Assembly (NCBI RefSeq): GCF_041380235.1
Contig: NZ_JBGIYY010000019.1
Coordinates: forward strand, 1 to 64,000
DNA: 64,000 nucleotides
From: Glaciecola sp041380235
Lineage (GTDB): Bacteria > Pseudomonadota > Gammaproteobacteria > Enterobacterales > Alteromonadaceae
Direction: 5' to 3'
The notes under the pieces: generated by a model
Database searches by the model: none
What the model was told of the DNA's origin: nothing
Seen by the model: the letters and a program-made list of their open reading frames with translations, nothing else
Translations under genes and position numbers: made by a program
Shown: positions 34,501-42,079 of the stretch, piece by piece
Layout: each line of letters opens with the position of its first letter
Position numbering within the stretch: position 1 is the first letter of the stretch

Positions 34501-35466
34501 ATTATTCTATCTTCCACTCCTCTGCAGGCGTTTGTAGCGTTTTCACTTACCGTCATTGGGCCGGTTTTAATTCTGATTATCATTGGCTATGGTTTTTATC
34601 GCCAAGGCTTATTAGACGATAGCTTCGTAGAAAAAGCCTCTCGACTCATCTTTAATTATGCTCTACCTGCACTACTTTTCGTTAATATCAGCAGTAGCGA
34701 CATCAGTTCACTGACCGATCCTAAAACTATCGCCATCGGAATTTTTGGCACCTTAACTGTGTTCTTCACATATTTACTTTGGGTCATATATCGCGTGCAA
34801 AACCGGCACGACAAAGGCGTGATTGTGCAAGGAGCTTTTCGGTCTAATATGGGCATTATTGGACTGGCGTATTGCGCCAATGCTTATGGTCAAGAAGGCT
34901 TAGCCTATGCGTCAATCTACCTAGGAGCCTTGACGATTGTTTATAATGTGCTGTCGGTAACGGTACTAAACGTCTTTGAAGGCTCAGCAGTCAGTCTCAA
35001 GCGCATTAGTAAAGGCATTGTTAGCAATCCTATCATTTTAAGTATTATTGCTGGTGTGGGTGTTTCTTACTTTGCGCTACCAACACCGACCTTTGTGACA
35101 AATAGCTTAGGTTACTTCGCACAATTAACATTGCCCTTAGCGTTGTTGTGCACGGGTGCTTCATTAAGGTTTAGAAGTTTAGGGCGCGAGTGGCGTATGG
35201 TGCTGCTCGCAAGTGTTGGAAAATGCATCGTTTACCCATTGGTGCTAGTGTCCTTGGCTATATGGTTTGGTGTTACTGGCATATCGTTGGGAGTGGTGTT
35301 TTTAATGGCCATGAGCCCTACTGCCGCGGCAAGCTACGTCATGGTTCGTAAAATCGGCGGCAACCACCAGCTAGCGGCACAAATTATTGCCATTTCAACC
35401 ATCGTGTCCTTGCCTTTAACGGTGGCTGGGTATTATCTCATGCTGAGCTTTACCGACATCGCTTAA
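34501..35466 (+). CDS. AEC-family auxin-efflux-type permease (non-standard start codon)
   Basis: A ten-helix permease of the AEC family (malonate/auxin carrier type). The reading frame upstream of the first standard start (GTG 34759) is clearly coding: AFVAFSLTVIGPVLILIIIG, the family N-terminus, then LIFNYALPALLFVNIS. From GTG 34759 only 235 residues would remain, whereas the family is about 310. The frame is open back to a TAA near 34482 but holds no ATG, GTG or TTG. Candidates are ATT 34501, with AGGGG 4 nt upstream, or CTG 34522, which matches the family N-terminus best. I give the ATT start; a point mutation of an ATG or an expression-dead gene is possible. Substrate unknown. Confidence 0.8.
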   Translation: MILSSTPLQAFVAFSLTVIGPVLILIIIGYGFYRQGLLDDSFVEKASRLIFNYALPALLFVNISSSDISSLTDPKTIAIGIFGTLTVFFTYLLWVIYRVQNRHDKGVIVQGAFRSNMGIIGLAYCANAYGQEGLAYASIYLGALTIVYNVLSVTVLNVFEGSAVSLKRISKGIVSNPIILSIIAGVGVSYFALPTPTFVTNSLGYFAQLTLPLALLCTGASLRFRSLGREWRMVLLASVGKCIVYPLVLVSLAIWFGVTGISLGVVFLMAMSPTAAASYVMVRKIGGNHQLAAQIIAISTIVSLPLTVAGYYLMLSFTDIA

Positions 35467-35498
35467 GGCACATCAAGCGCAGACTGTTGCAAAGCACA

Positions 35499-35549
35499 AA
35501 AAAGCGCGCAGCCACCTTCATGAAAATTGAAGACGCTAACGCGCTTTTT
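35499..35549. terminator. Hairpin between AEC permease and pepA (convergent)
   Basis: AAAAGCGCG and CGCGCTTTT pair as an outer stem with T and A tracts at the ends. An inner CTTCA/TGAAG stem sits in the loop. Its position between convergent genes suits a bidirectional terminator. Confidence 0.6.
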
Positions 35550-35617
35550 AACAAGCAATTCCCAAACCTAGCAATATATGACTAATCGTAGTAATGCCAA
35601 TGTAGGGTTATTAAGCC

Positions 35618-37162
35618 TTATTTGTTGTCTCTTACTAACTGGTCCATAAACCTTACGCCCCAGCCTTGGCTGCCTTTTGGGGCAGTATCGATGCTGTCAG
35701 ATAACCAGTCTACACCGGCAATATCTAGATGCACCCAAGGTAAATCATCAGCGACAAACGTACCAATTACTGCTGCGGCAACGCTAGCACCAGGATTACC
35801 TGCGCCAGAGTTTTTAATATCGGCGATGTCTGAATGAATTTGCTTATAGTGATTAGGATGCAACGGCAAAGGCCAAACGTCTTCACCGGTTTTTTTACCG
35901 ATAGCCATCATTTGCGTAGACAAACTAAAATCGCGCGTAATTACGGCTGCATATTCATCACTTAACGCACGAGCGGCTGAGCCGGTTAAGGTAGCAATGT
36001 TTAACAACATTTTGGGCTCAAATGTTTTTTGCGCATAGTAGACCGCATCAGATAACACCAAGCGACCTTCGGCATCCGTACTAATAATTTCAATACTTGT
36101 GCCTTGCATGGTGTTGAGTACGTCGCCAGGACGAATAGCGTCTTCTGCGGGCATATTCTCAGCAAGCGGCATTAAGCCCACTAGATTGACGGTTTCGCCG
36201 CGTTTAGCTACCGCATAAAGTGTCCCTGCAACCGCAGCAGCGCCAGCCAGATCTGACTTCATCTGCCACATGTTTTCATTGCCTTTTAGGCTGATGCCAC
36301 CGGTGTCAAAGGTAATGCCCTTACCAGCTAAAGCGATAGGTGCATCTGATTTATTTCCGCCTTTGTAGTTGATCACCAGCATGCGCGGCTCATGAATTGA
36401 GCCTTGACCCACACCCAGCAAAGCACCCATGTTTAGTCGCTCCATATCCGCCACGTCAAGCACGTCAATATTCACATTCTTGACACCTTTGAACATCGCG
36501 CTCACCCGCTCAACAAACTCCACAGGGTACATACTTTTACCTGGCTCTGATGCGATATCACGGGTCAGATGCACGCCATCAGCCAAGTATTGTAGATCGC
36601 CTTCATAGAGATCTTTATTGGCACTCGCATTATCTGAAATCAACGCAACTGTTGATTTTCCGTCGTGCTTCACCGTCTTGTATTTATCAAAACTGTAGTG
36701 ACGAAGGTCATAGCCATAGGCGATGTGAGCCGCAGCGAAGTCTGAATCACTATTCACATTTTCTACAAAAATACTGGCCTTAACATCTGTGGTAGTCGAC
36801 TTCAACGCCCCTGCGATACTGCCTCCAATATTTTGCAAGGTGGCTGCATCAAGCGCATCCGCTGAAGCAACTCCTACTACTAGAATATCTTGTACACCCG
36901 CGAGCATTTGCAAATGCAGCGTACTCCCTAGTTTTGCATCGAACTTATTGTGAGAAAGTAAGGCTGTTAAAGCACCGTTGCTTTGAGTGTCAAGTGTGCT
37001 TGCCATTGAGCTCAATGCTTGTGGGTCTGATACAAATACAACCACTGTGGGAGTAGTTGCCTCTTGTGTTTCGCTAAAGCTAAACGTGGCAGTGGCATGC
37101 GCGCCGCTTAAAAACAACATCAGTGTTGTTAGCGCAATTACCTTTATCATGCTTATTTTCAT
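35618..37162 (-). CDS. Exported leucyl aminopeptidase (M17 family)
   Basis: A 514-residue M17 metallo-aminopeptidase with a clear signal peptide (VIALTTLMLFLSGAHATA), unlike cytoplasmic PepA. The two-metal site is intact in the C-terminal domain: LAGKGITFDTGGISLKG, MKSDLAGAAAVAG and ISTDAEGRLVLSDA, plus NIATLTGSAARAL. It probably trims N-terminal residues from peptides in the periplasm or outside (inference). The ATG at 37162 has AAGGAT about 6 nt upstream. It is convergent with the AEC permease and monocistronic. Confidence 0.9.
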   Translation of the reverse strand: MKISMIKVIALTTLMLFLSGAHATATFSFSETQEATTPTVVVFVSDPQALSSMASTLDTQSNGALTALLSHNKFDAKLGSTLHLQMLAGVQDILVVGVASADALDAATLQNIGGSIAGALKSTTTDVKASIFVENVNSDSDFAAAHIAYGYDLRHYSFDKYKTVKHDGKSTVALISDNASANKDLYEGDLQYLADGVHLTRDIASEPGKSMYPVEFVERVSAMFKGVKNVNIDVLDVADMERLNMGALLGVGQGSIHEPRMLVINYKGGNKSDAPIALAGKGITFDTGGISLKGNENMWQMKSDLAGAAAVAGTLYAVAKRGETVNLVGLMPLAENMPAEDAIRPGDVLNTMQGTSIEIISTDAEGRLVLSDAVYYAQKTFEPKMLLNIATLTGSAARALSDEYAAVITRDFSLSTQMMAIGKKTGEDVWPLPLHPNHYKQIHSDIADIKNSGAGNPGASVAAAVIGTFVADDLPWVHLDIAGVDWLSDSIDTAPKGSQGWGVRFMDQLVRDNK

Positions 37163-37280
37163 CCGCTATCCTTATAAATTAAAATCGGTGAAAGTGTAGT
37201 GATTTAGTCGAGCAATAGAAATATAAATTTCCTTGCTGTGCGACCTCAGGTTTTTGGATGATTAATGCTTCGAAGTTCTG

Positions 37281-37637
37281 TTACTCGCTCCAAACTGCAA
37301 ATTCATTACCACTTGGGTCAACAAAATGAAAACGCCGTCCACCCGGAAAACTAAAAATTGATTGTTTGATTGTTCCAGCCGCCGCCTGCACTTTACTTAG
37401 ACTGTCTTCGAGAGATTTTGAATAAAGTACTACTAGAGCGCTTCCTTGTTCACTATTCATGGCATGTGCAGATGTAAAAAACCCACCTTCAATTTGCTGT
37501 CCAACAAAACAAGTATAATCTGGCCCATAGTCGACAAATCGCCAGTCAAAAGCATCTTCAAAAAATGCTTTGCTGGCAGCTATATCCGGTGTCGGAATTT
37601 CTAAGTAATGAATTTGATGGTGTCGTTGTTCAGGCAT
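37281..37637 (-). CDS. VOC-family (glyoxalase-like) protein
   Basis: A 118-residue single-domain protein with the vicinal-oxygen-chelate pattern: IHYLEIPTPDIAASKAFFED near the start and GRRFHFVDPSGNEFAVWSE at the end, with the usual terminal Glu. Substrate unknown; many such proteins are detoxification or resistance related. The ATG at 37637 has AAGGAAG 6 nt upstream. It lies between chrA and pepA on the same strand. Confidence 0.85.
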   Translation of the reverse strand: MPEQRHHQIHYLEIPTPDIAASKAFFEDAFDWRFVDYGPDYTCFVGQQIEGGFFTSAHAMNSEQGSALVVLYSKSLEDSLSKVQAAAGTIKQSIFSFPGGRRFHFVDPSGNEFAVWSE

Positions 37638-37709
37638 TATTGCTTCCTTTTATTAAATGCATCGGCAATCATGCCGTCCTTATCTACGATATTACGAGCC
37701 TAAATTTTA

Positions 37710-38885
37710 TTAATAGGGCACGAACACCATAGCTAGTTTAATAGCGATGCAGCCAAATACTACCCACAATACCGGTAGCTTAAATCGAGCGAGGCCTGCA
37801 TATGCAAGGGCTGCAATTACCATATCGCTAGGCTGGCCAATAGCATGTGTAAAAATCGGGTCGTACAGAGCAGCGGCCAACAAACCTACCACTGCAGCGT
37901 TTGCACCAGATATCGCGTTTTGCAAGCTAGTATTGGCACTTAGCTTTTGCCAAAACGGATAGATAGCTAGCACCAGTAAAAAACCGGGCAAGAATACAAA
38001 GACGGTTGCGATAAGGGCTCCCTGTAAGCCTCCATCCTCAGACTGTAAAAAACCAAGATAGGTCGCAAACGTAAACATCGGCCCGGGCACCGCTTGAGTG
38101 GCACCATAGCCAGCTAAAAAATCAGCCTGAGATACTTTACCTGCTGCAACAACCGCCTCTTCGAGCAATGGCAATACTACGTGCCCACCACCAAACACCA
38201 GTGCGCCTGAGCGATAAAATTGATTGGCTGTGTCAGATATAAATGGCAGCGCAAAAAATAGGCCCAGCAGCACCGCTGCCCAGCTAATCGATGGTGCAAG
38301 CTTAAGCCCTTTTTTACTTTTGACGCTATTGTTTATGTTGGTCGAAGTGTCATAAGGCGATGCTTGAATTAAAATAAAGCCGAGTAAGCCACCAATAACA
38401 ATCACCGCAACCTGCGTTAATATTGATTCTGCCAGCAGCATCGTTATAAACGTCAGTAGCGCAATTGAAAACCTTGATGTATCAAAGCATAGGTTTTTGC
38501 CCATTCCTAATACGCCGTGCAACACTACGGCAAATGCCAAAATTGCCAAGCCTTGCAAGGCGGCAAGACCTGCACTGGAATCGAATAACGAGAGATAATT
38601 GGCAAACACCAACAGCAGGAATACAGACGGCAGTGTAAATCCAATAAAGGCCAGTAGCGCACCAAGCAAGCCCCCTTTATTTAGACCAACAGTGAAGCCA
38701 ACTTGACTGCTCGCCGGCCCAGGTAGCGCTTGGCATAATGCTATGATGTTTGAATATTCTTGCTCGCTTAACCACTTGTGTTGCTCAACAAAAGCCTGAC
38801 GAAAATAGATTAAATGAGCAACCGGGCCACCAAAGGACGTGCAACCCAGCTTTAAAAAGACCCAAAAAATCTCAACATATTTCAT
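37710..38885 (-). CDS. chrA: Chromate efflux transporter, CHR family
   Basis: A 391-residue transporter with two homologous halves. Each has the family motifs: half one has KLGCTSFGGPVAHLIYFRQA and CQALPGPASSQVGF; half two has GALVFGGGHVVLPLLEEAV and GYGATQAVPGPMFTFATYLG. CHR proteins export chromate, but many environmental members are uncharacterised, so the substrate is inferred. There is no adjacent chrB or chrC. About ten membrane segments are visible. Confidence 0.9.
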   Translation of the reverse strand: MKYVEIFWVFLKLGCTSFGGPVAHLIYFRQAFVEQHKWLSEQEYSNIIALCQALPGPASSQVGFTVGLNKGGLLGALLAFIGFTLPSVFLLLVFANYLSLFDSSAGLAALQGLAILAFAVVLHGVLGMGKNLCFDTSRFSIALLTFITMLLAESILTQVAVIVIGGLLGFILIQASPYDTSTNINNSVKSKKGLKLAPSISWAAVLLGLFFALPFISDTANQFYRSGALVFGGGHVVLPLLEEAVVAAGKVSQADFLAGYGATQAVPGPMFTFATYLGFLQSEDGGLQGALIATVFVFLPGFLLVLAIYPFWQKLSANTSLQNAISGANAAVVGLLAAALYDPIFTHAIGQPSDMVIAALAYAGLARFKLPVLWVVFGCIAIKLAMVFVPY

Positions 38886-38919
38886 GAGTTAGTACCGTAG
38901 CTCGCAAGCAATGGGCACC

Positions 38920-39336
38920 TTAGTTGCGCTCTGAGCAAAGTGAATTTGTCACACTTATATCGAGGTATTTATCTTTTTTACGCAAAGAGGCCGTTATTTT
39001 TACATCCACGCTATCGGAGTCTTTTATCGCGTTACTTAAAAAATCTGATGTACACACAAAATTGACCACGTCATCGCGATAAGCGCCAAGCTCGCCGGTA
39101 GCACCTTTTATGTTAATGGTCAGTTCTTTGATGTTTTGATTGTCACGATATGTCAGTAAAACGGCACTTACTGCGGGGTCTTTGATCATACTTTGACCAA
39201 TATCATCAGATAATTTTTGGTATCCGTCGATGCTCTGAAAGTTATAAATCAACAGTGCAATTATCGCAATCAATATTGGTATGGCGAGCTTTACAATGCC
39301 ACTTTTACCTGGCGCTTTTGTTGTGACTTCTTGCAT
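38920..39336 (-). CDS. Hypothetical single-pass membrane protein
   Basis: A 138-residue protein with one membrane helix at about 15-33 (KLAIPILIAIIALLIY) and a soluble domain of about 100 residues, presumably periplasmic. Two of its cysteines (FVCTSDF, SLCSERN) could pair. No family recognised. AGGAG lies 10 nt upstream of the ATG at 39336. It is 34 nt upstream of chrA in the same direction. Confidence 0.6.
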   Translation of the reverse strand: MQEVTTKAPGKSGIVKLAIPILIAIIALLIYNFQSIDGYQKLSDDIGQSMIKDPAVSAVLLTYRDNQNIKELTINIKGATGELGAYRDDVVNFVCTSDFLSNAIKDSDSVDVKITASLRKKDKYLDISVTNSLCSERN

Positions 39337-39430
39337 AGTAGATTTTGCTCCTGTGGCGCACGATACTCAATTGAATGTTATCTTCAAAGCCGCACTATTG
39401 GTATTTGTATTGACTACATGACCATAAAGT

Positions 39431-39649
39431 TCAAAAAAAACGTTTGCCTGTTAGCGCAATATACGCGGCGAAAATCCCTACGCCGGCATAAACAACTTCA
39501 AATGCATCTACCGTATCCCACTGATCGTTCAGCGCAGTTCTAATCAACATTGCGCTTAGCATCAACGAGGGAAGCGACAATAAACCGATAATGATGCGGA
39601 CTTTTTTAGACAAGGTTTTGGGGCGTTTTTGATTCTGGATATTCGACAT
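39431..39649 (-). CDS. Hypothetical small membrane protein (72 residues)
   Basis: A small protein with a basic N-terminus (NQKRPKTLSKKVR) and two membrane segments (IIIGLLSLPSLMLSAMLI; VVYAGVGIFAAYIAL). I start it at ATG 39649 because AGAGGG lies 6 nt upstream; an in-frame GTG at 39664 would place that ribosome site inside the gene. It sits between the lipase-like gene and the single-pass protein, all on the minus strand. No family recognised. Confidence 0.6.
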   Translation of the reverse strand: MSNIQNQKRPKTLSKKVRIIIGLLSLPSLMLSAMLIRTALNDQWDTVDAFEVVYAGVGIFAAYIALTGKRFF

Positions 39650-39684
39650 TTTTACCCTCTGCACTTAATATGTTTTGCTTAAAT

Positions 39685-40482
39685 TTAAAATTTTCTACTG
39701 GCTTGCATACTCGACCCACAAAAGTTCAATGCGTCGACATGAACAAACGCACCTGACTTTAGAAACTCAATCACTTCGACGATCACGTCATCATCGCTCA
39801 TCATAAAAGTGTGGCTGACCGGCAGTGTTAAAAAACTGCACATCCCCTCTACTTTGGTGCTGGCAACAGAGACCTTTCCGTCATCTGGGTCAGGTAAGTA
39901 CCTCGACAATATAAAATTTATAGAGCGAGTGCCAGCGATAACACCTAAATCAAAATTAACGGGTCCTAGCCGTTTTGGCACATCATTTTCACCGGTGCCA
40001 AGCTGCATGCCTGCTGGGCCATTATAAAACTCAAACCCTGGGACATCTTTGAGATTATCAACAACCTCACTCCCCTTGTTTGGTGGACCTAGCATAACGA
40101 CTCGCTTAAGGTCTTCTTGTTGATTAGTTTTATAAAATTGGCGAACTAATATTCCCCCCAAAGAGTGAGTCACAAAATTAATGGGGCTAGCTTTGGCTTT
40201 TTTACAGCCCTCAATACCTTGAGCGATAGCGAGCTCCGATAGTGCCTCGATAGTCATCTCACGCGAAGGATAATCGATATTTGCTACATAAAAGCCTTCG
40301 CTGCTTAGTTTGGTTTCTAAGGCTTCCATCGAACTCGCTGTTCTGGCTAAGCCGTGAAGCAAAACAACACATTCTGCAGAGAACGACGGCGAGCAGTAAC
40401 CAGCTAATATTAATAATAAAAACAGCGATCTTATCTTAATAAGTATAGGCATAACACTACGTTTAAAATGTTCTGTTTCCAT
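39685..40482 (-). CDS. Exported lipase-like alpha/beta hydrolase
   Basis: A protein of about 265 residues with a signal peptide (LFLLLILAGYCSPSFSAEC) and an alpha/beta-hydrolase core. It has the oxyanion strand CVVLLHGLARTASSM, the nucleophile elbow VTHSLGGILVRQF (Ser in SLGG) and a late His in PVSHTFMM. It resembles triacylglycerol lipases/PGAP1-like esterases. The start is ATG 40482 with GAGG 3 nt upstream; an ATG at 40557 is in frame but would add an improbable leader. Substrate unknown. Confidence 0.8.
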   Translation of the reverse strand: METEHFKRSVMPILIKIRSLFLLLILAGYCSPSFSAECVVLLHGLARTASSMEALETKLSSEGFYVANIDYPSREMTIEALSELAIAQGIEGCKKAKASPINFVTHSLGGILVRQFYKTNQQEDLKRVVMLGPPNKGSEVVDNLKDVPGFEFYNGPAGMQLGTGENDVPKRLGPVNFDLGVIAGTRSINFILSRYLPDPDDGKVSVASTKVEGMCSFLTLPVSHTFMMSDDDVIVEVIEFLKSGAFVHVDALNFCGSSMQASRKF

Positions 40483-40618
40483 ATTCCTCTCTATTTTATT
40501 ACTCGGCGCTATTACACGCTCTAACAGCATATCGTATATACATGATACCAAGAACACGACTCATATTTGTTTATTACTGCAAGACCTTCATACAGTTTGA
40601 TAAAAACTAGCTAATTAT

Positions 40619-40852
40619 TTGAGCCAAACAGCAATACTGCGCACCCCAAATGTTGAACATGAGTTTCTTCGTTGTGGTCGGTTAGACTTCGGATTTTTGC
40701 GCGTCTTGTGCGGTGACTGCAAGCATGAGAAGTTGGTCGCATTTAGCTGCAAGCGACGCAGATGCTGCAGGCGCATGTCTCAAAGCGACGCATTGGGAGG
40801 TCTAAACCTGCGTGACGATGACGGGAGGAGCGTCATGATAAAGTTAGGTTAA
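40619..40852 (+). pseudogene. IS91-type transposase zinc-binding fragment
   Basis: From about 40646 the plus strand reads PNVEHEFLRCGRLDFGFLRV, then CGDCKHEKLVAFSCKRRRCC. This is the conserved zinc-binding N-terminal domain of IS91-family transposases. The expected FCPSCGARRM block is broken: the sequence passes from KRRRCC to RRMSQSDA and then into unrelated residues and a stop. No catalytic domain follows. It is a degraded copy distinct from the fragment at 1-145, since both cover the PxYVExE junction. Confidence 0.75.
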
Positions 40853-40982
40853 TTTACAAATTGTGTAGTTAATGGCTTAAAGCGCACTCGCAATTGTTGT
40901 CATACAGATAACTAAAAGTGACACGGCGCTGCGATAAGGCAACGCCGCATTACCTAGGGAGGAAAAATGTGTTTAAAACGCT

Positions 40983-41756
40983 TTATTCTTCGTACGCTTT
41001 TCTAGTTTGTCTGAGCATAAACAAACCACCAAATATGCTAGCGAAAAGACCATAAAGAGCCGGAGTCGGCACCGCTATTTGCTTCATTTGCAGTGTTTCT
41101 GAAGTTAAGAAAAACGGCGTTATTGCGGCAGCACCAGACTGAGTTGGAGCAGGTACAGCCTCGAATACGGAAGCACAAGAGATAATGCCATCACAAACAC
41201 CCGTAACTTCGCCCTTTAAGTAGTCTGGATCATCCCAGTAAGTCGCGAATAAGGAGCCCACAGTAAAGTTAGTACTTGGTGCAAATAAACCTAAACTTAG
41301 ACCCTCGTCTGGGGTGTCACCAAGCGCTCCACCGTCTAAGTTATAAGCAATGCCCATAAATGTACTAAAAAGACTTGTCATATCACTTGGACCGCCGAAA
41401 GCATCAATCCCAGTGCTATCATAAACTATAGTTTGCGGACCGTTTGTTGTGCCAAAGCCGTTAAATGTTACTTCAGCAGCAATTAGTTCATTTCCAAATG
41501 GACCGAAGCCGAAGTCTGCGGCCACTTGGCCACGGGCATAAATTTGGCCATCACCGTCCATGTCCATGCCAGTGAAGGAACCTGTGATAGATGCGTTAGT
41601 CAGTGCTCCTTTTACTAGGTCACCGTTTTGATCGAATTCATAACTGTAGAATCCGCTTTGAGTAAACTCGAACTTAACAGGAGCAATCGCTGCCTTCGAT
41701 GCAGCAACACATGAGCAGGCAAGCGCCGCGGCGAGTAAGCATTTTGAATATTTCAT
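40983..41756 (-). CDS. PEP-CTERM-like exported protein
   Basis: A 257-residue secreted protein: signal peptide (LLAAALACSCVAASKAAIA), a Gly/Asp-rich beta-type body, and a C-terminal tripartite sorting tail. The tail has VPTPALYG, a hydrophobic helix (LFASIFGGLFML) and a basic RQTRK end. This is a PEP-CTERM-type signal (VPTP in place of VPEP) recognised by exosortase, which is not in this window. Such proteins are usually tied to exopolysaccharide or biofilm loci. The body matches no family I can name. It lies between the IS91 remnant and the CadC-like regulator. Confidence 0.7.
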   Translation of the reverse strand: MKYSKCLLAAALACSCVAASKAAIAPVKFEFTQSGFYSYEFDQNGDLVKGALTNASITGSFTGMDMDGDGQIYARGQVAADFGFGPFGNELIAAEVTFNGFGTTNGPQTIVYDSTGIDAFGGPSDMTSLFSTFMGIAYNLDGGALGDTPDEGLSLGLFAPSTNFTVGSLFATYWDDPDYLKGEVTGVCDGIISCASVFEAVPAPTQSGAAAITPFFLTSETLQMKQIAVPTPALYGLFASIFGGLFMLRQTRKAYEE

Positions 41757-42079
41757 AGTAATCCTTTAGTGTTTGCAAATTTAACGCATCGTTGCACAGC
41801 AACCCGCGTAAGCTTCTTGTTTGAGTTAGTTCAAGACCAGTTTTGTCACAAAGTCACAAACGCGTTTGCTCGCGGTGTTAGTTAGGCGAAGACGTTCAAT
41901 CTTCGATTCTTGTAAGCAACTCACCCGGCAAACTAAGCTCACGGTCTTGACGAACCGACATCGAGTACACATGATGCTACGCTCTAAATCCTGACGGAAA
42001 GCTAATCATTCCTAAAGAAAACCTAAAGAATTGTTTTAAGGTTAAATTTTATATAATAAATTCAAATATTTATGTTTTA
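41757..42079. other. Gap between PEP-CTERM-like gene and CadC-like regulator
   Basis: About 320 nt with no gene. It is the upstream region of the PEP-CTERM-like gene and the downstream region of the regulator, both on the minus strand. I saw no clear terminator, riboswitch or sigma-54 promoter. The part next to the regulator (42000-42079) is very AT-rich. Confidence 0.4.

Noticed and set aside
39217..39543. 108-codon plus-strand frame over two small minus-strand genes
   Set aside because: Translation is Cys/Tyr/Arg-rich with no signal or domain, while the minus strand carries two frames with ribosome sites and membrane helices.
40968..41006. Short plus-strand frame with a good GGAGG ribosome site (product MCLKRFILRTLF)
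   Set aside because: Only 12 codons and it overlaps the 3' end of the PEP-CTERM-like gene; nothing supports translation.
41757..42079. Possible cyclic-di-GMP riboswitch upstream of the PEP-CTERM-like gene
   Set aside because: Looked for the GEMM-type conserved core on the minus strand; the characteristic conserved blocks are not present.
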